A DNA stretch of 12,900 bases from Actinomycetota bacterium. GTDB lineage: Bacteria; Actinomycetota; Humimicrobiia; Humimicrobiales; Humimicrobiaceae. The stretch is taken from positions 1 to 12,900 of the forward strand of contig JAGYMN010000032.1 of the NCBI GenBank assembly GCA_018400395.1, written 5' to 3'. The notes below the pieces were generated by a model that worked only from the letters and a program-made list of their open reading frames with translations, searched no databases and was not told the DNA's origin. Both the position numbers and the translations under genes were made by a program. Below, piece by piece: positions 1 through 6,394 of this stretch (its first letter is position 1; every line of letters starts with the position of its first letter).

Positions 1-975
1 TATCTCAAAGCAGATTCAAGTTTCAACAGGTCAATCGAAGAGGGCATTATCGACCCCGGGAAACTTCAAATAATGGATATCCTGTCAGATATTTATTTTC
101 AGACGGCAGAGTTGCAAAATCAAGATGGAGATTACCTGAAAGCAGCAGAATACTATATCAAATCAGTAGAACTTTTAAAAAAGACCAAATCAACTTTTCC
201 GGATACAGATGAAGCATTTATAGCCGAATACAGGATACCGCATTATCTCTTTTTAGCTTCTGAAAATTATAACCTTGGGCAGGACAGGATTTCCAGCATA
301 GAGGTACTAAGGGAGATAACAGCTGATTACCCGGAAAGCGATTATTATAATGAAGCTTATGAGACCCTTCGTGATACTTATATGGAATATGCAGTTGAGC
401 TTTCCTCTTCTTATGAACATGAGCAGGCTATCAGCTGGTTTCTGCAATACCTCGAAACCGACCCCAAACTCGAAAGTCTTGTTCTCAAAGATTATAAAAT
501 AAACAGAATCTTTAGAGAAGCACCTCCATTAATCATTAAAAAATTTGCGGATAAATATTACCTGGCAGGTGATTATCAGATTGCAATCTTTTTATATAAT
601 GTACTTACAGAGTATAATCCGGAATATACTAATACATCTGCCAGCAGGATAATAGACTCCAAAATACAACTGGCATACAACCACCCGTACAATGAAATAT
701 CAGAATCCATTTTAAAAAAGTACTCAAATACCCCCGAAACCAGCATAATTGTTTTTCAGAACAATACAAAAAACATACTAACTGCCTATATCCAGGGGCC
801 CGAAGAAGATATTTTATCAATATCTTCTGAAGATAAGATGGAACTGGAGATTGCACCGGGAGATTATATTATTCTAATTGAACCAGAAGACAGTGGTATG
901 ATGCCGTATATGGGAAGTTTTCTTTTTGAGGAGTATGCAAGATATACATGGATACCTGAAAACATAGAAGAATAA
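1..975 (+). CDS. TPR-repeat protein with C-terminal beta domain (5' end outside window)
   Basis: The frame is open from base 1, so the Met codon at 73 is probably internal and at least 324 residues are coded here. From that Met, residues 1-210 are helical, acidic and rich in Tyr and Ala. They contain repeated tetratricopeptide-like helix pairs (for example DYLKAAEYYIKSVELL near 20-35, and others near 60-95, 110-130 and 160-180), which usually mediate protein-protein contacts. The last 75 residues change character: alternating beta-type segments with a Gly-Pro turn and APGDY, as in small beta-sandwich domains attached to secreted or envelope proteins. I cannot name that domain with certainty. 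Any signal peptide would lie upstream of the window. The gene converges with the next one, leaving 3 bases between the stop codons. Its partner and function are unknown. The TPR call is fairly safe and the beta-domain call is an inference. Confidence 0.8.
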   Translation, partial: YLKADSSFNRSIEEGIIDPGKLQIMDILSDIYFQTAELQNQDGDYLKAAEYYIKSVELLKKTKSTFPDTDEAFIAEYRIPHYLFLASENYNLGQDRISSIEVLREITADYPESDYYNEAYETLRDTYMEYAVELSSSYEHEQAISWFLQYLETDPKLESLVLKDYKINRIFREAPPLIIKKFADKYYLAGDYQIAIFLYNVLTEYNPEYTNTSASRIIDSKIQLAYNHPYNEISESILKKYSNTPETSIIVFQNNTKNILTAYIQGPEEDILSISSEDKMELEIAPGDYIILIEPEDSGMMPYMGSFLFEEYARYTWIPENIEE

Positions 976-978
976 TTT

Positions 979-1416
979 TTAAATCATTCCGTGCTTTTTT
1001 AAAGACCTTGTGCTTTCTTCTATAATTTTCTTTAGATTATTATCCAGAAGCCCCCTTACATACTGGTAATCAGCATCCCTGTTTACTTCACAGTTTGCCT
1101 CCATCCCTGTAAGAAACCGCTCCAGGACTTCCGTCCCCTCTTCAACATTATACAGGAAACCTGACTGGTCTGTGCTTTTAAGTGACCTGATCATATTATC
1201 CACTTTCTTGTTAAAATTCTCATAAGCTTCCCTGAGCGGCCCGCTAAAGGTTGCCTTCTGCCAGAACCATCTTCCTCTGTTTTTCTCATTATAAAGATTC
1301 ATAAGGCCAAAAAGGTATTCCAGATCCACATTTCTTTTTCTACAGATGCTGTCTATTACAAACATCCTTTTTGATATGTACGGCAATTTGACCAGTCTTA
1401 CAAAATCTATATCCAT
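979..1416 (-). CDS. hypothetical protein, 145 aa
   Basis: I do not recognise this protein. It has 145 residues and is mixed-charge, largely helical in character, with no membrane segment, no signal peptide and no Cys-pair metal motif. The N-terminal third is basic and aromatic (RGRWFWQK near residues 47-54), and the C-terminal half is rich in Glu, Asp, Asn and Lys. The ATG at 1416 is the first possible start after an in-frame TAG. The nearest Shine-Dalgarno-like AGGA lies 13 bases upstream, so translation initiation looks weak. It follows the DNA glycosylase gene on the same strand after 61 bases. Those bases include a 26-base stretch of only A and T with TATAAT-like words, so it could share that transcript or have its own promoter. 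Base composition and codon use match the neighbours, which supports a real gene. Confidence 0.65.
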   Translation of the reverse strand: MDIDFVRLVKLPYISKRMFVIDSICRKRNVDLEYLFGLMNLYNEKNRGRWFWQKATFSGPLREAYENFNKKVDNMIRSLKSTDQSGFLYNVEEGTEVLERFLTGMEANCEVNRDADYQYVRGLLDNNLKKIIEESTRSLKKHGMI

Positions 1417-1477
1417 AACTGTCCATGTATCCTAACATAAAATAACATATATATAATATATTATATTATAATCGTAT

Positions 1478-2062
1478 TTACAATCCAGTAGCTACAAATC
1501 TGAGAAGTCTGTCTCTTCCATTTTTAATGCCGATCCTGGGAGTTTTTTCTACTTTCATTACCCCTCTTTCTACTGTATTCCTGCTTATGTAAAGACTGCT
1601 TTTCCTATCTGTCATATCTATTCCATTATCTGCCATATTTATTCCCATAGCTATTGTAAGCCTTCCGGGACCATCTGCGAGTTTACTTTCATCTTCTATG
1701 TCTCTTCTTCTTTTCATATTCTCAATTCCCGAAACAGGTTTTAAACTTCTTATGAGCACTGCCCCGGGGACTGTTTCTTTTTCGGTAACAGCATTCAGAA
1801 GCCAGTACATCCCGTAACACAGGTATACATATGCTATCCCTGCCTTACCGAACATTATCCTGCTTCTGGGGGTCCGGCCGCTGAAAGCGTGGCTTGCAGG
1901 ATCCTGGGGACCGTAATAAGCCTCTGTCTCGATTATTATCCCGGCAGACAACCCACTCTCACCTTCCTTAACCAGGATTTTACCCAGAAGGTTTACCGCA
2001 GCTTCGGCAGTATCCCTCTCAAAGAAACTCCTTTCTAAAATATTATTTGAATAACAATCCAT
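1478..2062 (-). CDS. mpg: DNA-3-methyladenine glycosylase, AAG/MPG family
   Basis: Monofunctional base-excision repair glycosylase that removes alkylated purines such as 3-methyladenine, and in this family often hypoxanthine and ethenoadenine. At 194 residues it is a normal length for bacterial members. Compared from memory with human AAG, it keeps the catalytic Glu (E47 in the ETEAY motif), Y49, H58, Y80, N90 and R105, together with the long YVYLCYGMYWLLN strand that forms the base-flipping pocket. The later GPGRL motif (near 131-135) is also present. The start at 2062 fits the family N-terminus (helix leading to LLGKIL). There is no good Shine-Dalgarno, only AAGG about 14 bases upstream. 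A TATAAT word (2080-2085, minus strand) would give a leader of only about 10 bases. It precedes the unknown gene at 979-1416 and could be co-transcribed with it. The identification is secure from the motifs. Confidence 0.95.
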   Translation of the reverse strand: MDCYSNNILERSFFERDTAEAAVNLLGKILVKEGESGLSAGIIIETEAYYGPQDPASHAFSGRTPRSRIMFGKAGIAYVYLCYGMYWLLNAVTEKETVPGAVLIRSLKPVSGIENMKRRRDIEDESKLADGPGRLTIAMGINMADNGIDMTDRKSSLYISRNTVERGVMKVEKTPRIGIKNGRDRLLRFVATGL

Positions 2063-2434
2063 ATTATAAATGAGACCTTATTATAGATATTTTAACTTGA
2101 AATACAGCATTATCTACAATAATAATGTTTAGCTTCAACCAATAAATATTTCTCCACTTTAGAATTTAAATAACTTCTGCCTTAACAAAAGCAGCTGCTA
2201 TTATTCTATTTGCATTAATAACCAGCCATAAATAACTGAATCCAGTCCATGATAACTAAATAATTTTACTATATCTTCTTAGATCCTAGTAAAATAAATC
2301 AAATATCACAATAAAAATATTATAATGACCAATAAACTATAACAGAAAAAAGCCATGGAAAATTATATTATTATCACTTTAAAAATTCCTGTAAAGCATT
2401 AAATATTAAATCTTATATAAATAAAATTTGATTG
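2063..2434. other. AT-rich intergenic region without a gene
   Basis: Very AT-rich spacer between the leftward glycosylase gene and the rightward ferredoxin gene. All frames are broken by frequent stops and I see no coding sequence, RNA gene or long repeat. A possible minus-strand -10 (TATAAT, 2080-2085) for the glycosylase gene sits at its left end, with only a poor -35 match 16 bases upstream of it (2102-2107). The ferredoxin promoter begins at the right end. Confidence 0.6.
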
Positions 2435-2463
2435 TTGAAATAGCATAAAAAATTTTGTATATT
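2435..2463 (+). promoter_or_regulatory. sigma-A-type promoter for the ferredoxin gene
   Basis: TTGAAA (2435-2440), a 17-base spacer, then TATATT (2458-2463). This close match to the vegetative consensus would start transcription near 2470 and leave a leader of about 50 bases before the ferredoxin ATG. No operator-like repeat is evident beside it. The prediction rests on sequence only. Confidence 0.5.
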
Positions 2464-2520
2464 ACTCTACGATGTGGCCAAAAGTGGCTATTAAATCAAA
2501 CAAGCATAGAAAGGACTTTT

Positions 2521-2715
2521 ATGAAAGTAGAAATTGATCCCGATCTTTGCACAAGCTGTGGGCTTTGCGAAGAGACCTGTCCGGATATTTTTAAATTAAA
2601 TGAGGACGATGATATTGCTGAAGTAATAAAAAAGGACTTTGATGAGAATGATGAAGAGTGCATCGAAGAAGCTGTAGAAAGCTGTCCGACAGAAGCTATT
2701 TCGATTATTGAATAA
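2521..2715 (+). CDS. [4Fe-4S] ferredoxin, single-cluster type
   Basis: Small soluble electron carrier of 64 residues. C10, C13 and C16 (CTSCGLC) plus C55 (SCP) are placed to hold one [4Fe-4S] cluster. C20 and C47 occupy the positions that form a disulfide in Thermotoga maritima and Desulfovibrio gigas type ferredoxins, where the second cluster of the ancestral two-cluster protein has been lost. The N-terminus (MKVEIDPDLC) and the PTEAISI tail match that type closely. The protein is very acidic, as usual for such carriers. I chose the ATG at 2521 because AAAGGA lies 6-7 bases upstream and the family N-terminus starts there. The same frame stays open upstream to 2455, but that stretch is leader. 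The gene is monocistronic, with its own promoter and terminator. The electron donor and acceptor cannot be read from the context. Confidence 0.93.
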   Translation: MKVEIDPDLCTSCGLCEETCPDIFKLNEDDDIAEVIKKDFDENDEECIEEAVESCPTEAISIIE

Positions 2716-2725
2716 ATATTAACTA

Positions 2726-2761
2726 AAAATAGTCCTGCCCTATAATGTGCAGGGCTATTTT
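2726..2761 (+). terminator. intrinsic terminator after the ferredoxin gene
   Basis: Inverted repeat with 13-base arms (2726-2738 and 2749-2761), fully paired apart from one G-U, with a 10-base loop. The right arm ends in TTTT, followed by CATTATTT. The left arm begins with AAAA, so it could also act on the minus strand. It separates the ferredoxin unit from the ptsH-ptsI unit. Confidence 0.8.
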
Positions 2762-2851
2762 CATTATTTCCCCCGTATCTTGCTTTTTTTAAAGATATTT
2801 TTACACAGATAATATCCAATAAATATTAATTAATATATAAAAAATTTATAA

Positions 2852-3127
2852 GTGAGAACATTCAGGATAAAAATAGTACATAATGAAGGGCTGCATGCAA
2901 GACCTGCTTCAAGGTTTGTAAGCCTCTGTCATAAATTTATTTCAGATATAAAAATCGTTAATGGGGATTTGACTGCTGACGGGAAAAATATTACAGAGGT
3001 ATTAAGTCTTGGAATTGAAAAAGGAGATTACCTTACCATAGATATCAGAGGAAAAGACGAGCAGGAAGCAGAAATAGCACTAAAAAAATTATTTTCACAC
3101 CGTAACTTTAATATGGAGAAAATATGA
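2852..3127 (+). CDS. ptsH: HPr-like phosphocarrier protein of the PTS
   Basis: Cytoplasmic phosphocarrier of 91 residues, close to the usual 85-90. The active-site His15 lies in NEGLHARPA and would accept phosphate from enzyme I and pass it to EIIA domains. The later segment TADGKNITEVLSLGIEKG matches the HPr regulatory-helix region, but position 46, normally Ser in Gram-positive HPr (KSIMG), is Asn here. HPr kinase/phosphorylase control by Ser46 phosphorylation is therefore not expected. The start is GTG at 2852, fixed by the canonical N-terminus that puts His at 15. No Shine-Dalgarno precedes it (only A and T), so initiation may be leaderless or nearly so. Its TGA overlaps the ATG of the enzyme I gene by 4 bases, which points to translational coupling. 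Family identity is secure; the partner sugar system is not visible. Confidence 0.92.
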   Translation: MRTFRIKIVHNEGLHARPASRFVSLCHKFISDIKIVNGDLTADGKNITEVLSLGIEKGDYLTIDIRGKDEQEAEIALKKLFSHRNFNMEKI

Positions 3128-4920
3128 CTATGGAGATCATAAAGGGCATGCCTGTGAACAGGGGTCTTGTAATCGGCCGCATATTTAAATTTTCTTCAGA
3201 TCCGCTGAGGGAAAAAACTCTCCTTCAAAAACTGGAAATAGAATTTCACGGTCTTGAACTAAGCGACATAGACAGAATAAAAATCATAAGGGATAGCTTT
3301 TACGAAAAAATAACCGGCAGGGAAGAAATAGAAAAAGAAATTTGCCATTTTAAAAAAATTGTTAAAAAAGCAAGGAAGGATCTTATAAAAGCAAGAAAAG
3401 AATTATCAGGGCACATTGATGAAAAATTTTCAGAGATCCTGGATTTTCAAATCCTTGCCCTTAAAGATACCAATATTTATAAAAAAACAGTTGAACTAAT
3501 AAGGGACCCGGGAATATCTGCTTACCTTGCTGTGTCCATAATCTTCAATGAAAGGATAGAACTATTCAGAAAAAATGAATTGAATAAATTGAGAAACCGT
3601 GCCTACGACCTCGTCGACCTGTATAACCGCCTGGTTTTTGAATTAAAACCTTCGCATCAGAAGGAAGAAGGTCTAAAGACCGATAAAAGATCGGAAGACC
3701 TTATACTTTTAACAAGAAAGATGTTCCCCAGCGACCTTGCAAAAATAGAATTGAAAAAAATTAAAGGTATGGTAATTGAAAGACAGAATACAGAATCCCA
3801 TACTTCTATCCTTATAAAATCACTTGAAATACCCTATATGATTAAGACAGATAAACCTTTAGAGGCTATAGAAAACGGCAGCAGGGCAGTACTGGATTGC
3901 TATAGCGGTAAACTGATAATAAATCCTGATAAATCCTCGCTAAACAAATATCTTCATTACCATGATTCCAGGTTAAAAAAACCGGAAGATAAAAAACCTG
4001 AAAATAAGAAATTCCCACTTCTTTTTGCCACAGTTAATACCCTTGAAGAAGTCAGGTCAGCCGCCATGATGGGAGTAGAAGGTATAGGCCTTTTCAGGTC
4101 AGAATTGTCATTTCTAAATGGAGATATTGGCTCTTCTGTTAAAGAGCAATCAAATGTTTATAAAAAAATACTCCAATTATTACCGGATAAGCCGGTTACT
4201 TTAAGGATAATCGACCTCAGCGGAGACAAGTCTTCATTCCTGGAACTTATATACAAGAGACCTCTTGAAGAAGACGAAAAGGAACTCCTTACAAGCGAGG
4301 TCTATAACAGACAGATAGAAGCACTTGTCAGGGCAAGTATTTACGGCAATCTTATAATAGCCTTCCCCATGATATCCAGGCCAGAAGAGATGGCAGATAT
4401 TAGAGAAAAGGTGCTTATGATAGCTAAAGAGTCTGGCATAACCAGCAAAGATTTAAAGGAATATATACAACTCAGTGCTTTTATTGAGACTCCTGCTTCG
4501 GTATTTGCCCTTGAAGGGATACTGGATAAATGTGACTCCATAAATATAGGTACTAATGACCTTTTATCACTTCTATATGGCAAATCAAGACAATTAAATA
4601 CAATTTCCCATGTTGAAGATTTCCTGCAGCCTCCAACTATAAAGATACTGAGAAATGCAGTCAGGATTGCCCATAAAAAAGGCAAAAAGGTGACTGTATG
4701 CGGAGAGATGGTATCCAGTAAAAAATTTCTGCCCATACTTATTGGACTGGAAGCGGATATCATAAGCGTTGAATTTAAAAAATACCCCTCTGCAAAATCG
4801 CTGCTTTATAAATTCGAACCTAAAAAATGCAGGAACCTTGTCCGCAGGCTTGCAAAAATCGAAACGAAAAAAGAAATAATCGGGGAATTGGCCTCTTTTG
4901 AAAATAATAGCAGTTTTTAG
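3124..4920 (+). CDS. ptsI: PTS enzyme I homologue (divergent PEP-protein phosphotransferase)
   Basis: Expected to move phosphate from PEP to HPr. It has 598 residues, slightly longer than the usual 570-575. Domain order is normal: N-terminal HPr-binding helices and swivel domain (1-275), a Lys/Pro linker (about 283-297), then the PEP-binding barrel (298-570). The phospho-His is kept (H226 in ESHTSI), but the usual GGRTSH reads NTESH, without the Gly pair. Barrel residues that bind PEP and metal are kept: R325 (GLFRSE), R361 (LRIIDLSGDK), E455 (IETPAS), N478/D479 (GTNDL), probably R489, and C526 (CGEM). The segment that usually carries GWRAIR is shortened by about five residues and has lost that motif (379-396). 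The start at 3124 has GGAG 7-8 bases upstream. It overlaps ptsH by 4 bases, and its stop overlaps the stop of the convergent rpe gene. The EI family is certain; activity is likely but unproven. Confidence 0.9.
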   Translation: MTMEIIKGMPVNRGLVIGRIFKFSSDPLREKTLLQKLEIEFHGLELSDIDRIKIIRDSFYEKITGREEIEKEICHFKKIVKKARKDLIKARKELSGHIDEKFSEILDFQILALKDTNIYKKTVELIRDPGISAYLAVSIIFNERIELFRKNELNKLRNRAYDLVDLYNRLVFELKPSHQKEEGLKTDKRSEDLILLTRKMFPSDLAKIELKKIKGMVIERQNTESHTSILIKSLEIPYMIKTDKPLEAIENGSRAVLDCYSGKLIINPDKSSLNKYLHYHDSRLKKPEDKKPENKKFPLLFATVNTLEEVRSAAMMGVEGIGLFRSELSFLNGDIGSSVKEQSNVYKKILQLLPDKPVTLRIIDLSGDKSSFLELIYKRPLEEDEKELLTSEVYNRQIEALVRASIYGNLIIAFPMISRPEEMADIREKVLMIAKESGITSKDLKEYIQLSAFIETPASVFALEGILDKCDSINIGTNDLLSLLYGKSRQLNTISHVEDFLQPPTIKILRNAVRIAHKKGKKVTVCGEMVSSKKFLPILIGLEADIISVEFKKYPSAKSLLYKFEPKKCRNLVRRLAKIETKKEIIGELASFENNSSF

Positions 4921-5606
4921 ATTGCAGCAACCGCGCTTTTTCTTAATTTTTTAACAAAATCTACCGGATCTTCTGCTCCGAATATAGAGGAACCCGCTAC
5001 AAGTATATTTGCCCCGGCACCGGCAGCAAGCGGAGCTGTTTCAAGATTTATACCTCCGTCCACCTGTATGTCAATTCTTTTATCCATGCGCCCCGTACTC
5101 CTTTTATAATCTTCTATCAAACCTTTCAACTTTCTTATTTTATAGGTCATATCCTTTATAAAACCCTGTCCGCCGTAACCGGGATTTACTGTCATTATAA
5201 GTATCATGTCGACAACGCCAAGCACATTTTCAATGGTACTTACAGGAGTTGATGGATTAAGGGCCACTGCGGCTTTCTTGCCTGCATCTTTTATATAATG
5301 CAATGTACGGTCGAGGTGGGTGCATTCTTCAACATGTACGTTCAATGAATCTGCACCGCTTTCTATAAAGCTGTCAAGCATCCGGTCAGGCTGCTTTGTC
5401 ATAAGATGGACATCAAGAAATAATCCTGTATTTTTTCTTATACATTTCACTACTGGAGGTCCTATGGAAATATCCGGTACAAACATGCCGTCCATTACAT
5501 CAATATGAAGCATTTCTGCCCCTGCTCTTTCGACTTTTTTTATCTCATCAGCAAGAAATGCAAAATCACTATTCAATATAGAAGCCGAAATCTTTATATC
5601 TACCAT
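4917..5606 (-). CDS. rpe: ribulose-phosphate 3-epimerase
   Basis: Interconverts ribulose 5-phosphate and xylulose 5-phosphate in the pentose phosphate pathway. It is a metal-dependent TIM-barrel enzyme of 229 residues, a normal length. Hallmarks in order are SASIL (7-11), HIDVMDGMFVPDISIGPPVV (34-53) with metal and acid/base residues H34, D36 and D39, DVHLM (65-69) with H67, VNPGYGGQGF (140-149), the second catalytic Asp D183 in QVDGGIN, and the phosphate-binding GSSIFG near the end. The ATG at 5606 has AGGAG 9 bases upstream. It lies 62 bases downstream of the GatB-like IIB gene on the same strand, with a hairpin between them. Ribulose 5-phosphate is also the substrate of the DHBP synthase step in the nearby riboflavin operon. 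No residue of the motif set is missing. Confidence 0.96.
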   Translation of the reverse strand: MVDIKISASILNSDFAFLADEIKKVERAGAEMLHIDVMDGMFVPDISIGPPVVKCIRKNTGLFLDVHLMTKQPDRMLDSFIESGADSLNVHVEECTHLDRTLHYIKDAGKKAAVALNPSTPVSTIENVLGVVDMILIMTVNPGYGGQGFIKDMTYKIRKLKGLIEDYKRSTGRMDKRIDIQVDGGINLETAPLAAGAGANILVAGSSIFGAEDPVDFVKKLRKSAVAAI

Positions 5607-5643
5607 ATTTCATATCTCCTATTCTAAATAACATTTTAAACTG

Positions 5644-5676
5644 GCAGGCAGTAAATCCTTTAAAAAATTTACCTGC
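5644..5676 (-). other. intercistronic hairpin between the IIB and rpe genes
   Basis: On the minus strand GCAGG-TAAAT pairs with ATTTA-CTG-CCTGC. This gives a 10-base-pair stem with a 3-base bulge and an A/T-rich 10-base loop. It covers the stop codon of the IIB gene. No T-run follows, so it is not a good intrinsic terminator. An mRNA processing or stability element that uncouples IIB from rpe expression is possible. Confidence 0.35.
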
Positions 5677-5968
5677 TTAAAACTTCGAGTATTTTCTTCT
5701 TTGTCTCCTTCAGATTATTACCTGTCAAAAAGGGTATCCCGCATATAATGGGCCTATCAATTTTGGGGGGAAGCTGGGCAGTACAAATAATAAGATCTGC
5801 ATCTCTATAAAGATTTTCAATATCAGATACCCTGCATTCTATTATTTCGGCATCAATGTTGTTTTCCTCCAGTATTTTCCTGATCTCTGCTGATATGAAA
5901 GAAGAGGAAGCAACTCCCGACCCACAACTGCATAAGATTTTCTTCTTATTACTTTTCCTTTTATTCAT
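5669..5968 (-). CDS. PTS IIB component, galactitol (GatB)-like
   Basis: Small cytoplasmic protein of 99 residues from the lactose/galactitol-type IIB group. It matches E. coli GatB along its length as I recall it: a basic N-terminus, the phospho-Cys loop SCGSGVASSSF (C15 aligned to the GatB active Cys; C13 is extra), the AEIRKIL helix, the IIECRV strand (GatB has LIQCRV), then ICTAQ, GIPFLTG and a C-terminal KKILEVL helix. In a full PTS it takes phosphate from a IIA domain and gives it to a sugar bound in the IIC permease. No IIA or IIC gene is present in this window, so its partners are elsewhere or it has a regulatory role. The ATG at 5968 fits the family N-terminus, though the Shine-Dalgarno is weak (AAGAA). 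It precedes rpe by 62 bases, probably in one operon. The substrate cannot be inferred. Confidence 0.85.
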   Translation of the reverse strand: MNKRKSNKKKILCSCGSGVASSSFISAEIRKILEENNIDAEIIECRVSDIENLYRDADLIICTAQLPPKIDRPIICGIPFLTGNNLKETKKKILEVLSR

Positions 5969-6015
5969 ACAGATTCTTATTTACCAACAATGTCTAAATT
6001 TAATCATTCCCATCA

Positions 6016-6039
6016 ACCGGATTGCCGGTACAGCGGCAA
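6016..6039 (-). promoter_or_regulatory. alternative hairpins in the leader of the IIB gene
   Basis: Two short GC-rich inverted repeats share bases and exclude each other. One is TTGCCG (6022-6027) pairing with CGGCAA (6034-6039), with a 6-base loop. The other is ACCGG (6016-6020) pairing with CCGGT (6025-6029), with a 4-base loop. They lie between the predicted minus-strand promoter and the ATG. The layout could serve an attenuator or a protein-binding RNA switch, but no T-run follows either one. Confidence 0.3.
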
Positions 6040-6058
6040 ATAAATCTTTATTGCTCTT

Positions 6059-6086
6059 ATTTTAATATAAAAACAGTATTTATCAA
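6059..6086 (-). promoter_or_regulatory. promoter for the IIB-rpe unit
   Basis: Read on the minus strand: TTGATA (6086-6081), a 16-base spacer, then TAAAAT (6064-6059). The start site would be near 6052, giving a leader of about 84 bases that contains the two alternative hairpins. It diverges from the rib promoter. The prediction rests on sequence only. Confidence 0.45.
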
Positions 6087-6111
6087 AAGAAATCACTGTA
6101 CCAGGATATCA

Positions 6112-6139
6112 TTGCAAAAGCAATTCTTCCTGTTATAAT
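6112..6139 (+). promoter_or_regulatory. promoter of the riboflavin operon
   Basis: TTGCAA (6112-6117), a 16-base spacer and a perfect TATAAT (6134-6139). Transcription would start near 6146, about 55 bases before the FMN aptamer, so the riboswitch lies in the leader as expected. Confidence 0.6.
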
Positions 6140-6200
6140 TTATATTCACAAAAGTTAATAAATTTACGCTGACTGATCTTTTGATAACTTACAGAGTAAT

Positions 6201-6313
6201 ATTTTCGAGAAAGGGTGAAATTCCCTACCGGCGGTAATAGTCCGCAACCCTGCTTGTGCAGGTTGAAATGGTGTAATTCCAGTACCGACAGTATAGTCTG
6301 GATGGGAGAAAAT
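6201..6313 (+). promoter_or_regulatory. FMN riboswitch (RFN element)
   Basis: Conserved RFN blocks appear in order: AGGGTGAAATTCCC (6212-6225), ACCGGCGGT (6227-6235), a variable GC hairpin (CCTGCTTGTGCAGG, 6249-6262), ATGGTGTAATTCCA, CCGACAGT, and AGTCTGGATGGGAGAA (6295-6310). The closing helix P1 is ATTTTC (6201-6206) with GAAAAT (6308-6313). It sits upstream of ribD. Bases 6305-6312 (GGAGAAAA) are perfectly complementary to 6351-6358 (TTTTCTCC) in the downstream terminator, which gives a visible antiterminator. With FMN bound, P1 holds its 3' arm and the terminator forms. Without FMN, the 3' arm pairs with the terminator loop and right arm, and transcription continues. This is an off-switch by transcription termination; the family role is well established and the exact pairing here is read from the sequence. 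Confidence 0.96.
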
Positions 6314-6341
6314 TTTGACTTATATAAAACTTAATTAATAT

Positions 6342-6368
6342 AAGCCGCGGTTTTCTCCGCGGCTTTTT
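6342..6368 (+). terminator. riboswitch-controlled intrinsic terminator
   Basis: Perfect 9-base-pair GC-rich stem AAGCCGCGG / CCGCGGCTT (6342-6350 and 6357-6365) with loop TTTTCT. The T tract, TTTTT (6364-6368), begins inside the right arm. It lies 29 bases after the aptamer and 26 bases before the ribD ATG. Its loop and right arm overlap the antiterminator partner of the FMN aptamer. Confidence 0.92.
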
Positions 6369-6394
6369 ACTTTCATAAAATCAAATGGAATGAT

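Noticed and set aside
73..975. ATG at 73 as the true start of the TPR protein
   Set aside because: The same frame is open back to base 1 with codons of the same style, and no Shine-Dalgarno precedes 73, so the gene is most likely cut by the window edge.
2455..2520. Upstream in-frame extension of the ferredoxin
   Set aside because: It overlaps the predicted -10 box, codes for nothing ferredoxin-like, and the ATG at 2521 has both a good ribosome site and the family N-terminus.
3124..4920. Reading the enzyme I homologue as PEP synthase or pyruvate phosphate dikinase
   Set aside because: There is no ATP-grasp domain, the swivel-plus-barrel order and length are those of enzyme I, and an HPr gene overlaps its start.
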